This document shows, one piece after another, positions 54,945 through 64,000 of a DNA stretch of 64,000 nt. The position numbers and the translations under genes are program-made. This DNA comes from Kingdonia uniflora (taxonomy: Eukaryota > Streptophyta > Magnoliopsida > Ranunculales > Circaeasteraceae): NCBI GenBank assembly GCA_014058105.1, contig JACGCM010001272.1:806001-870000 (forward strand), given 5' to 3'. Position 1 is the stretch's first letter. Every line of letters begins with the position of its first letter. The notes under the pieces are model-generated. The model made no database searches, was not told where the DNA came from, and saw nothing but the letters and a program-made list of their open reading frames with translations.

Positions 54945-55815
54945 ACCGTTTAAGGTCGCTAAGATGAGGACGAGTTCATAATCCAACGAGGACTACTTAA
55001 AATGATTATCAAGAACATTGCGCCTAGATACACTTTTAAGGTCGCTAAGATGACGATGAGTGCATAGTCTAACGATGACTACTTAAAAAGATTATTGGGC
55101 ACTTCGCGCCTAGATATACTTTTAAGGTTGATAAGACGATGAAGAGTACATAGTCTAACATGGACTACTTAAAAAGATTGTTGGGTACTTCACACCTAGA
55201 TACACCTTTAAGGTCGCTAAGACGACGACGAGTGCATAGTCCAACGAGGACTACTTAAAAAGATTGTTAGGCACTTTGCGCCTATATACACTTTTGAGGT
55301 CACTAAGACAACGACGAGTATATAGTCCAACGAGGACTACTTAAAAATTGTGTTGGGCACTTCGCGCCTAAGTACACTTTTAAGGTCGCTAAGATGACGA
55401 TGCGTACATAGGCCAACGAGGATTACTAAAAATGATTGTTAGGCACTTTGCACCTAAGTATACTTTTAAGGTTGCTAAGACAAGGACGAGTACAGAGTCT
55501 AATGAGGACTACTTAAAAAGATTATTGGGCACTTTGCGCCTAGATACACTTTTAAGGTCGCTAAGACGACAACGAGTACATAGTCCAACGAGGATTACTT
55601 AAAAAGATTGTTGGGTACTTCGCGCCTAAGTACATTTTTAAGGTCGCTAAGATGACGACGCGTACATAGTCAAATGAGGACTACTTAAGAATATTATTGG
55701 GCACTTCGCGTCTAAGTACACTTTTAAGGTCGCTAAGACGACGATGAGCACATAGTCTAAGGAGGACTACTTCAAACGAATGTTGGGCACTTTGTGCTTA
55801 ACTATCTTGCTCAGA
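54945..55815 (+). repeat. Tandem repeat, about 10 copies of 86-88 bp
   Basis: Each unit contains TTTTAAGGTCGCTAAGACGA, CATAGTCCAACGAGGACTAC and TTGGGCACTTCGCGCCTA. Many differences between copies are C/T or G/A changes. Confidence 0.92.
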
Positions 55816-56179
55816 TCGCACAAACAATAACGCGTCCAAGTCCTGTGAGGATTACCACATATAATTACACAAGATCGCAAATATCTTATATTTCCATACC
55901 AACAAAGACAAAATGAGAAATATGCAAAATGCGACGATGTTATAACAAAATTACATACAACAAGGGCATTGTCTCTCCCAAAACCCATAGCCCGGTCCTA
56001 TACAGTTGGCCGCCTTCACATCCTCTATGGCCATATCCCTGATCACCACTTCACGACTGACATAATTTTGGACTTGATCACGCAAAATGAGATACCAAAA
56101 CTATCGTTTCTCCTAAGTTTTCTTCTCAGGGACAGGAAGAGAAGAGGAGTCGATGTAAACCCGCACTAATGGTTTCCCT

Positions 56180-58745
56180 ACAAGCCCCCTATTGCCAAAA
56201 TATATCTCAGTATAAAATTCTACCCACGTGGCTACCCGTGATTTGAACCGTGCCTACGATTGGGTCTGCATCTTCCTTTCAGGAAGTCTGATCCTTAGGA
56301 ATGAAGCTTCAAGCATTGGTTACATTTGGCTCCTCCCTCAATCCTTTTATATGACTCAAGTAGAGGTACCCCATTAAATATTTTAAGGAAAACCAACAGC
56401 CTCTTACCTCATTATTATACTCCTTGAATGCTGTCCACTCCTCCCAAGGTGGCCCTACTCCCTGTCCGCTTCTTTGGAACTTCTATTTAGAATTAATAGC
56501 TGCCATGACGCTTTAGTTATACTAGCCCCTCTCATATTCCCTTGGACGGGAAGCTTCCATGACCATGAGACCTAACACAATGCTAACAAAGACCCCTTTG
56601 GGTAATTTTTGATAATTGTTTGAAACACTGGTCGCGAAACTGACTAATGTACCCGCTCACAGTATCTTGCCCACTAAGGACTGGCCCGACTGGAGCCAAT
56701 ATAGAACATTCACTACCCATGAGCCTACTGATCCCTAACTATGCACACGGCCAATATACAGGGATACACGAATACACATCCATAGTATTGTATAGAAACC
56801 ACGTCTATTACATTTTGCAAGCAACCAAAATTAGTTTTACAACACATACGACCACGAAGGGACCCCATCAACACCATAAGTTCACAAAAATAAGTACAAA
56901 TCTTCAAATCCTCACCATTGCAGGCCTTACTACACGATATTACAATTATACTCTTGGCTGAACGGCTGCTACCGAGGCTGCTTTCTCTTTCTTCGCAAGT
57001 GTCCATCCTGTCGTTGAAGGGTCGAGGACCCTGTCGTGTAGAATAACCCGGATGGCGCAGCTCAGGAACATCCTAAGTTTGATGCAGAACAAGCAACGGC
57101 AGGGCCAACGTTGCCACCCACCACTCGGTGGAAAGGCAAAACTAATCTTCTAGTCGCGCTTTGCCATCCACTAGCTCAGCGACATGACTCTGCAGCCCAT
57201 CCAACACTTGCTTCTCACTAGCGAGCTATTCGTGGAATGCTTGCCCGCTCATCTCCGTCTCCAGCCCAACGCCTTTAGATACCCATGGGTCATATCCAAT
57301 TCACCTTCGACCAACAATTTCTCCTTAGTCATAATTTTCAATCATTCTTCAAACCCTGCGGTCACGTTTTCCACATGCTCAGCTAGCTTGTACTGTACAG
57401 CCTCCTTTATGAGATCCTTCTGCATCGCCTATATCTCCTTGTACTACAGCTCTAACTCGGCATTATGGCCGACCAGGTTCTCGTTACGGAGTAATGCGGC
57501 CTCGAGGGTGAGCGTACACTGCATGGTACAAAAAATTCCACTTTTAGCACCTCAGATGACCATGTACGAATACACGATTAAGCACATACTTACCTGGACA
57601 ACTGTTATGACCACTGCACGCCGAGCATAAGGATCATTTAGCGCATCAGCCATGCGAATCTTCTCTTTATCCTTGTACAGGGTACTCTGCACTTCCCCCT
57701 CGGGAAAGCTACTCGCGAAAATCTTACCACTACCCATTGAGAAGGTCCCTTCCTCCAGGAAGGATTACAAAAGTGGATCCCTTTCCCTACCACGAAGTTC
57801 CTCCAGGTCCTTGTCCATCAGACTGGCAACCACCATCTTTTGCCACTTCGCAGTCGGGGAATCCATCTCCATGTGACCACTGATACCCCTAAGACAGGGG
57901 CTCATTCCAGCGACGAGAGGCATGGCTTGCGTCGATCGAGATGTATCCCTCCCCCTCGTTGTCAAAAGCTGTAGCTTCATCCTAATATTCTCCAAAGATT
58001 TATAGCTATGCACACTCTCCACGGAATAAGTATCGCTCATTGCACGCTAAGAAGGCTCGCTATACTTCTTCGCTGACCAACATTTGTCTGAGTCAAAGAT
58101 ACCGTTCAAAATTAACGTCAACACCTGGCAGTTTTTATTTTTATGACTGAGCACATGCAAAGGAGAATTTTTATACGTTACCCTAGCAAGCGTCACACCT
58201 GCACGAAAACGAATAGCCATTTAGATAGCATGAATAACAAATGATAGAAGCGCTAAATTGCAATTACAATACGAGTAACGTATACTTTATGTTAAAAACA
58301 TTATGATGTAAGCGGCGATTGGGTCCATCTCGAAGTCAAAAGCACCGGTCACCAGAATTAGATGCCGACACCAATAGTTACCACTCGTAGGTAACTTAAA
58401 AATCTTGGGCTTGCCAAACTTTCGAGCTATATAGTATCAGTGCCTCCACTCAGGCGCACAAGTATGCATGACCATCTGACACCTCAGTCCGGCCTTACCC
58501 TCTTTGTCTGGGGCTGCCTTGGCCAATACTCTTCTTGCTTTAGCCGCGGTACGGGTTTGCCATCCCTCATGACCCACCCGGGAACGTAAATGGGTAATAC
58601 GCGGCGACGCGGGCTCATCAAAATCCCCAGACTCATCAACCTCATTCCCAGCGCCCTCGGGGACCATATCCCACTGACGAGGACAACGCTTTGTCTTGTA
58701 AGTGACCATAATATCCCCACAACCAACGTTCCAGCGAGACCGCAC
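56180..58745 (-). pseudogene. Antisense ORF region of the large element, C-terminal part
   Basis: Minus-strand coding remnants: 58745-58437 (PRQWDMVPEGAGNEVDESGD...), 58040-57765 (ENIRMKLQLLTTRGRD), 57737-57552 (KEKIRMADALNDPYARRAVV) and a charged coiled-coil part about 57480-57200. Position and orientation match the antisense ORF of the 13-kb element. The N-terminal part is separated by the hAT insertion. No complete frame remains. Confidence 0.5.
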
Positions 58746-59383
58746 TGATTGATTAATTAGTCAATACCCCGTCATCACTCGGTAAAAGTTACCGTTCATC
58801 TGGTCTGACGCCCGCCCAAACGAGTTTAGACTTTTTTTTTGTCAGGTCATCTAACAAAAACCTCAAGCCCGCATCAAATTGCCAGTAGTAGATGATGTAC
58901 TAATTGGGTGCCAACGTTTGGCAGTCCGGCCATATCCAATAACTACTGCCACTGGCCTTCGCTTGCTCGTTGACCTCATCCAGGTACTCCATCCAGGGCT
59001 GGCCCTACCCTTTATGAGGCCCTGTACGAAGGGGAAAAGTGGGTCTTTTACTATAAAAAAATAAAATTGTTTTGAGATATTTTTTTTAGTATTAAACATA
59101 ACGCATGCATCTTAATGTATAATATTGACTCATAAAGCAAACACAAATTGTGGTATATTAAATAATAGTTGTCATAGTACATTTATGAAAATACATTTTC
59201 AATGTTGCAAAACTCAAGAAAAATACCTTTAGTGTCTTCAAAATCACCAATATCTTTGATCAATTCCTCGAATGCAAACCTCTAAAAAACAAACAAAAGC
59301 ACTATAAATTAGTTATTATTTAACGGAATAAAGAAGTCAAATTTATACAACATGAGGCATTAACTAAAATCAACAACAAAATA

Positions 59384-61811
59384 TCATTCAAAAATTTGTC
59401 TACAAGCCTTTTTAGATGCAAATTTGCCAATTATACTCTTATAATCAAGATTTTGTAACAAATCTTTTTCTATAGACATCATTTCTAATCCATTTAGTCT
59501 TTCTTGTAACATAGTCGACCGCAAGTAAGATTTTATTATTTTTAGTTTTGAAAAACTTTTTTCTCCAGATGCGACTGCAGCCGGTATCGTTAATAATATT
59601 CTATAAGCAATACAAGCATTTGGAAAAGAATCAATTCTATTCATGAAAGCCCATATCTCCAATGCGGTCTTTGTTTCTTTTGGTAACATCGTGCGTAAGG
59701 TTTATATTTCTCAGAACAAATCTTCTCCATCAACATCAGTTAAACTCTCATGATTTAGAACCTTTTTAAGATTATCACAATATGCACTTAAATGACTATC
59801 ATCTAATGAATTTAACTTATTAAAACTAAACAAAAATTTAAAGATATTCTCATATTCTTGATATTGTTCAAACCTAATATCCAATGAACCAAGAAATTGA
59901 ACACTAATAATATTATAATAATACTTTCTAAATAAATCTTTAGGTGAATCCGGAACTAGTGTTGGTGTTTCATGATTTACATTCTCATCAAAATGATTTT
60001 CTACGAATAATATATTTTTCAACAAGTATAGGATTAATATCAATTTTATTAGTAATTTCTTTAGCAGTAGCTATGGCATCTTCAAACCCCGTTATTCTAT
60101 ATGTTAGAATATATCCTCGCAACCATTTTATTTGCTCAATAACAATGTCCAAAGGCATGTCTTTAGCATACCAAATAATCATACTTATTAAAAACTAAAA
60201 ATTGGCTAGTCCATGTCTCGTTAATGAATTAGCCTCACTACTTATTTTTGAGTCATTATCTTTAGCTAAATCAAGTAAAACATCTCTAATAACATGAGTT
60301 TGATAATGTATTACTTTTACACTAGCTATGCGACTTTCCCAACGTGTAGTCGAATGAGATTTAAGAGTCAAACCGGATTCGATATTATTTTTTAAAATGT
60401 CCCATCACTTTGTTGAAGAAGAAAATATGGTATAAATACGTTGCACCACTCCAAAAAAATCTTTTGCTTTACTAGAACAATTTGCAATATTACAAAGTAA
60501 CAAGTTTAGACTATGACAACCGCATAGAACATATAAAACTCTAGGATTTATGTTTAGTAATCATTTTTGAACACCTTAGTGTTTTCCTTTCATATTAGAA
60601 CCATTATCATACCCTTGCCCTCTAACATCATAAATTCTAAGATCAAACATCTTTAGTACATCTTCTAACCCTTCAAAAAGTCATTTTCCCAATGTATCAT
60701 GTACTTGTAAAAATTCTCAGAAATACTCTACTATTCTTACGGGACTCCTCGACACGTCTACACATCGTAATATCAAAGACATTTGTTCTTTATGGCTAGA
60801 ATCCGGAGTACAATCTAGAATTACCAAAAAATATTTTGCTTTCTTAATAGTTTGAATGATCACCCTCTTCATTTCAGATGATAAAATAATAATTAATTTA
60901 TTTTGAATTTTATGACTCAAATAATGATTATGAATTATTTTTATAGATTTTTTATGCAGATTCTTACTTGTTTGAAAATGATGAATATGTTCCTTCATTA
61001 CTGGATCCCATTCTCCAAGCCTAAAAAATTTCTATTATTTTCTTCATAAATTTTTTCACTTTTTCCATGAAATGCCAAGTTTTGCTTACCAAGATATTTT
61101 ACTACATAAATTATCCTACACATTACTGCCTTACAATATATTTTTTTCTTTGTTAATTTGGTTATGAAGATCTTTATCAATTGTTTGATTTGATTTCAAT
61201 TTCGCTCTTAATTCAGTCCAATAGGTCATGCACATGATATGTTCATTACTTAACTCATGTTCTTTAAGCCTAACACTAAGATGTATCTAATCTTTTAATC
61301 CTTAATTTACTAAATTACCTACTCGTAGTCCTTTAGCAAATAACTTACAACAAAAATAGTAAACTCTATTCGTATCTTGTGAATAAAGAAGACACTTTCT
61401 ATCATGTTTTTCGCCATTCGGTAGATAACGAGTATAATGCGTTGAAGAGAAACGTCTTCCAATTCTATCTTTAGGGCCATTTTCAAATATTGTATCTCGT
61501 GGATATCCATTTATTACTATTTCATCTATAGAGTTTTGGCTAAGATTATCCCAATTCCTTGGGTCATAAATGTCTATAGTATTTGGTGGTTCATCATTAT
61601 TTAAACCAACATTTACATTACTATTCAATCCAATATCAACATTTTCGCTTTCATTACAATTTAAACCAACATTTACATTTTTATTCAAACCGATATCAGC
61701 ATTTTTACTTTTATTCCAATCCAAAGCAACATTTATATTATCATTAAATCCTACATTTTCATTTCCTAAGTTTTCTACATTGTCCGAGGATTTATAAATA
61801 AAATTTTCCAT
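59384..61811 (-). pseudogene. hAT transposase (TTF finger, DUF4371, dimerisation domain), broken
   Basis: Starts MENFIYKSSDNVENLG at 61811. An N-terminal region of repeated Asn-Val-Gly-Leu-Asn phrases precedes the TTF-type finger segment (KCLLYSQDTNRVYYFCCKLF, about 61340-61400). The DUF4371/RNase H-like part includes YFLVILDCTPDSSHKEQMSL, GQGYDNGSNMKGKH and CGCHSLNLLLCN. The C-terminal hAT dimerisation domain (EKSFSKLKIIKSYLRSTMLQ, 59480-59570) ends at 59384. Stops and frameshifts are spread over its length (for example near 61310, 60715, 60575 and 59710). Confidence 0.88.
61600..61790 (-). repeat. In-frame short repeats in hAT transposase N terminus
   Basis: Three to four copies of a roughly 48-60-bp unit with AACATTTACATT and AATATCAGCATT (plus strand) encode the repeated NVGLN and IGLN phrases. 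Confidence 0.65.
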
Positions 61812-62639
61812 CGCTCCTCGTTAACTTTGTATGAATTTAACGTCTATTCTCTTTCTTTTTTTCTTATCATTTCCGCTTAATTGTTTAGGAGGCTTTTTAT
61901 GGTAAAATCTAGAAATTAAATACTAAATCAAGTAAATAGATTAATAAAATAGAAAATTAGCAAATAATAATAGATAGAGATCACTAAAGAGAGCAATTAT
62001 GGATTGAGGGCTGAGGACAGTCAGGAGAGCAAATTATAATTCTTGTCTCTTGACTTTATTCTTGATTAATTTTTTGAAAAGCCCTCAAATTTTAGAAATA
62101 CTGAAGTTGAACCCTTGATTTTGAAAGTTAGAACTTAGAAGCGCACAATCAGAGACCTCCAAACCAAGAGAGAGAGCAATTGATTATTGAGTAAGCAAAA
62201 TCATTAAACCAATTAACCAAGAAAGTAACTAGCCGTCATTGCCGAGTATGGAGAGAAGAGAGATGAAAGAATTTTTTTCTTCTTCTAAAAACAAGAGATA
62301 CAGAAACAGAGAGTGATTGGAAAGAAAATGAGAGAGAGCGTGTGAGAAGGAAACTGGTTTTTAGTTGGGGCCGCTGGGATGGTTGGGCTGGTTTTTAGTT
62401 GGGTAAAGACTAGTAGTCTAGTAGTTGGGGCTATTGGGCTCGTTTTTAGTTGGCCCAATTTTTAAATCGAAACTGGGTTGGGCACTTGGGCCTTGTATTT
62501 TTTTTTTCTTGGGCCCTATTGCCCTTGGGCCCTGTGCCGTCGCACACCTTGCACACCCAAAGGGCCTCACACACCTTGCATACTCTCGTACTCGGCTAAC
62601 GAGCAAGACAACCTCCCCTTACTGGGATAAGGCCAAAAG

Positions 62640-63010
62640 CTCTCGGAGGCCCCCCTCTCCCGACTACTGATAATAGCCTTGTGGGCCAAGTTCCCGGGAG
62701 TCCCTTAAATCTTACGGAACCAACGTGCTCGCCTCGTGGTCATATCTGCCCTCCCACTCCACGGGCACGGTATAAGGCGGTACAACAGTAGACCCCTCCA
62801 TCGATGATTCTTCACCTGACACCACCATCCCTCGCCTCGTCTTTTCTATCGTCGAGGTACACAAACTCGTGTTCGGTGCTCGTACATCCCTGTACGAGCC
62901 AGGTACAAACATCAGGCTCAACCCTAAAGGTATGAAGGGCATAATGGTCACATAGCCTACTAGGGTACCCTAGGGACAAGCTACCTCTAAATCCTCACGG
63001 CCCTTGTGCG
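62640..63010 (-). pseudogene. Antisense ORF region of the large element, N-terminal part
   Basis: A minus-strand frame 62951-62712 (MTIMPFIPLGLSLMFVPGSY, then GRYDHEASTLVP) precedes the hAT insertion in the minus-strand direction. Base composition is GC-rich like 56-59 kb and unlike the AT-rich hAT. It is probably the severed start of the antisense ORF. Confidence 0.4.
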
Positions 63011-63612
63011 GCCGCCAACCTAACTGTGACTCAGCAATAAGTAGTACGATTTTCCGCGGCGTCACAGTTAGTCTACTCTTACTGACTCTCACCACTGTCA
63101 CTATACCAGCGCCGGCTTCCTTACCGTTTAACGCAACCTCTTTCGGTCAACAACAACGCTTAACGAGTTACTTAAAGCTATCAAACTACTGTGCATTACT
63201 ATAAATCAGACAAGCTTGTCAGAAAACTTACCGGTAATACCAATATGCAAGGATGAACAGCTCCTGGACCACATCGATCGACAATGCTCCAACAACACAG
63301 CGAAAGCACAACGTTCAACTTCAAACAGCAAGAGAGAGGGGATAATTTATTTTTCATCTCAGTCTTCTTAAATAGGAGTTCATGGAGAGATAGTTATCAT
63401 TAAGGATTCAGACTCACCACAATGATTTGACACTTTTCTAATAGTGACAGTCGCTACACGCTACACGTCTTTCTACACATTTAATACTCTTCTCCCCTCC
63501 CAAGGCACTAACAAACATACTGTCACATACCTCCCAATACAATGACCCGCGAGCACACGACCATACCACCATAGCTCTCTCTCACTACGAGCAAGACCTG
63601 AGGAAGGGCGAT
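63011..63612. other. Region between antisense ORF and 3' LTR, no gene seen
   Basis: Expected to hold the antisense promoter and the sense-strand purine tract. A purine-rich GAGGAAGGGCGA lies just before the LTR at 63599-63610. Confidence 0.4.
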
Positions 63613-64000
63613 TGTAGAAGTACGCTCCCACTAGCAATGAGGTGAAAGGTCGTTGGGAGACCCCACCACTGGGGGCAGGAACACTCCAGCTAGTTTGTAT
63701 CGTGAGCCACTTCTAGCGACAAGCAGGTCCATGGCTGTGACTTACCCAACTGCCATGGAGCCGTTACGAAGATAACTAACGACTAACCCGCGATTAGCCC
63801 TCTTCCCACATGGAAATATAAAAGCCTACATCCCTGAAGGGACATCTTAGGAATTGGCCAGGGTATGTGAGCGGGGCACTCCTTGGTAAAACCCTCCATA
63901 TAAGTAGAGATGAAGGGGTAACCTAGAAGGAGATCTTCTTCTTCTTTTACCTCTTTTGCGGTCCTCTTCTAGAGACAACCGGCTAAAGCAACGAGACTGA
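63613..64000 (+). repeat. 3' LTR, cut by window end
   Basis: Begins TGTAGAAGTACGCTCCC and matches the first roughly 390 bp of 47474-47979, with mainly transition differences. The remaining roughly 115 bp lie beyond base 64000. Confidence 0.85.

Larger units (their letters stand above)
58995..62560 (-). mobile_element. hAT-type transposon, decayed (ends approximate)
   Basis: The left end reads CAGGGCTGGCCCTACCC, the style of hAT elements with CAGGG-GGCCC termini. The right end is a GGGCCC-rich stretch followed by CACACCCAAAGGGCC (62510-62562). No clean 8-bp duplication could be matched, so the right border may be off by tens of bases. It contains a minus-strand transposase gene. It interrupts the antisense ORF of the large Tat-type element. 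Confidence 0.65.
47474..64000 (+). mobile_element. Large Tat-type Ty3/gypsy element, more than 16.5 kb, 3' end beyond window
   Basis: The 5' LTR 47474-47979 and the 3' LTR starting 63613 share a TGTAG-AG-ACGCTCCC start and many later blocks. Between them lie a TTGGTGCCATCTACG primer-binding site, decayed gag, protease, RT, two RNase H domains, integrase, tandem-repeat 3' region and an antisense coding region. A hAT element is inserted at about 58995-62560. The element itself is inserted into an older LTR (left flank CATATTATAAG). Confidence 0.85.

Noticed and set aside
58950..62610. CTTGCTCGTT / AACGAGCAAG pair flanking the hAT element as a target duplication
   Set aside because: The two are inverted, not direct, and are 10 bp rather than 8 bp, so they do not qualify.

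Overview
The window is plant nuclear DNA, most likely from a repeat-rich angiosperm. Introns have GT-AG borders, coding is sparse, and every kilobase outside one host gene is made of nested, decayed plant transposable elements: Ty3/gypsy Tat-type and gag-only LTR elements, PIF/Harbinger, Mutator/FAR1 and hAT. The only convincing host gene is the 5' part of an ANGUSTIFOLIA (plant CtBP-like) gene on the minus strand. Its first three coding exons lie at 10547-11104, 1403-1568 and 1031-1161, and the rest lies left of base 1. I see no tRNA, rRNA, CRISPR or bacterial-type gene.

Layout. 1-11.1 kb: ANGUSTIFOLIA exons 1-3. The roughly 9 kb intron 1 holds two LTR elements with only gag (1706-3361 and 5761-8982), a decayed duplicate of the exon 1/intron 1 junction (about 4955-5715), and an inverted repeat derived from a spliced gene (8984-9690). 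11.3-19.5 kb: a PIF/Harbinger-type transposon of about 8.2 kb with subterminal GAGTC-type repeats. It carries three minus-strand genes: an apparently uninterrupted DDE transposase, a GRF-type zinc-finger/coiled-coil gene, and a broken Myb/SANT-like ORF1. It also holds a dense TAACTG array and scrambled RNase H pieces. 19.5-34.5 kb: a truncated Tat-type element split by a 13.0 kb Tat-type element (LTRs 20358-21077 and 32682-33401, 720 bp each) with decayed gag-pol, a 155-bp tandem repeat and a long antisense ORF region. 35.1-35.7 kb: a Mutator-like MITE with a 9-bp target duplication. 37.2-39.5 kb: a FAR1/MULE transposase pseudogene.

39.5-47.5 kb: rearranged Tat-like DNA. It contains a palindromic LTR junction, an LTR element (40894-45175) built almost wholly of tandem repeats, a plasma-membrane H+-ATPase gene fragment (45388-45985), and about 13 copies of a roughly 58-bp repeat. 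47.5-64 kb: a third, larger Tat-type element (5' LTR 47474-47979, 3' LTR from 63613, cut by the window end) with decayed gag-pol, about 10 copies of an 86-bp repeat and an antisense ORF region. A hAT element (about 58995-62560) interrupts this last part.

How the parts relate: apart from ANGUSTIFOLIA, the genes served element replication and nearly all are broken by stops, frameshifts or lost catalytic residues. The least damaged mobile-element gene is the Harbinger transposase. Function calls rest on family motifs read by eye, and no database search was run.
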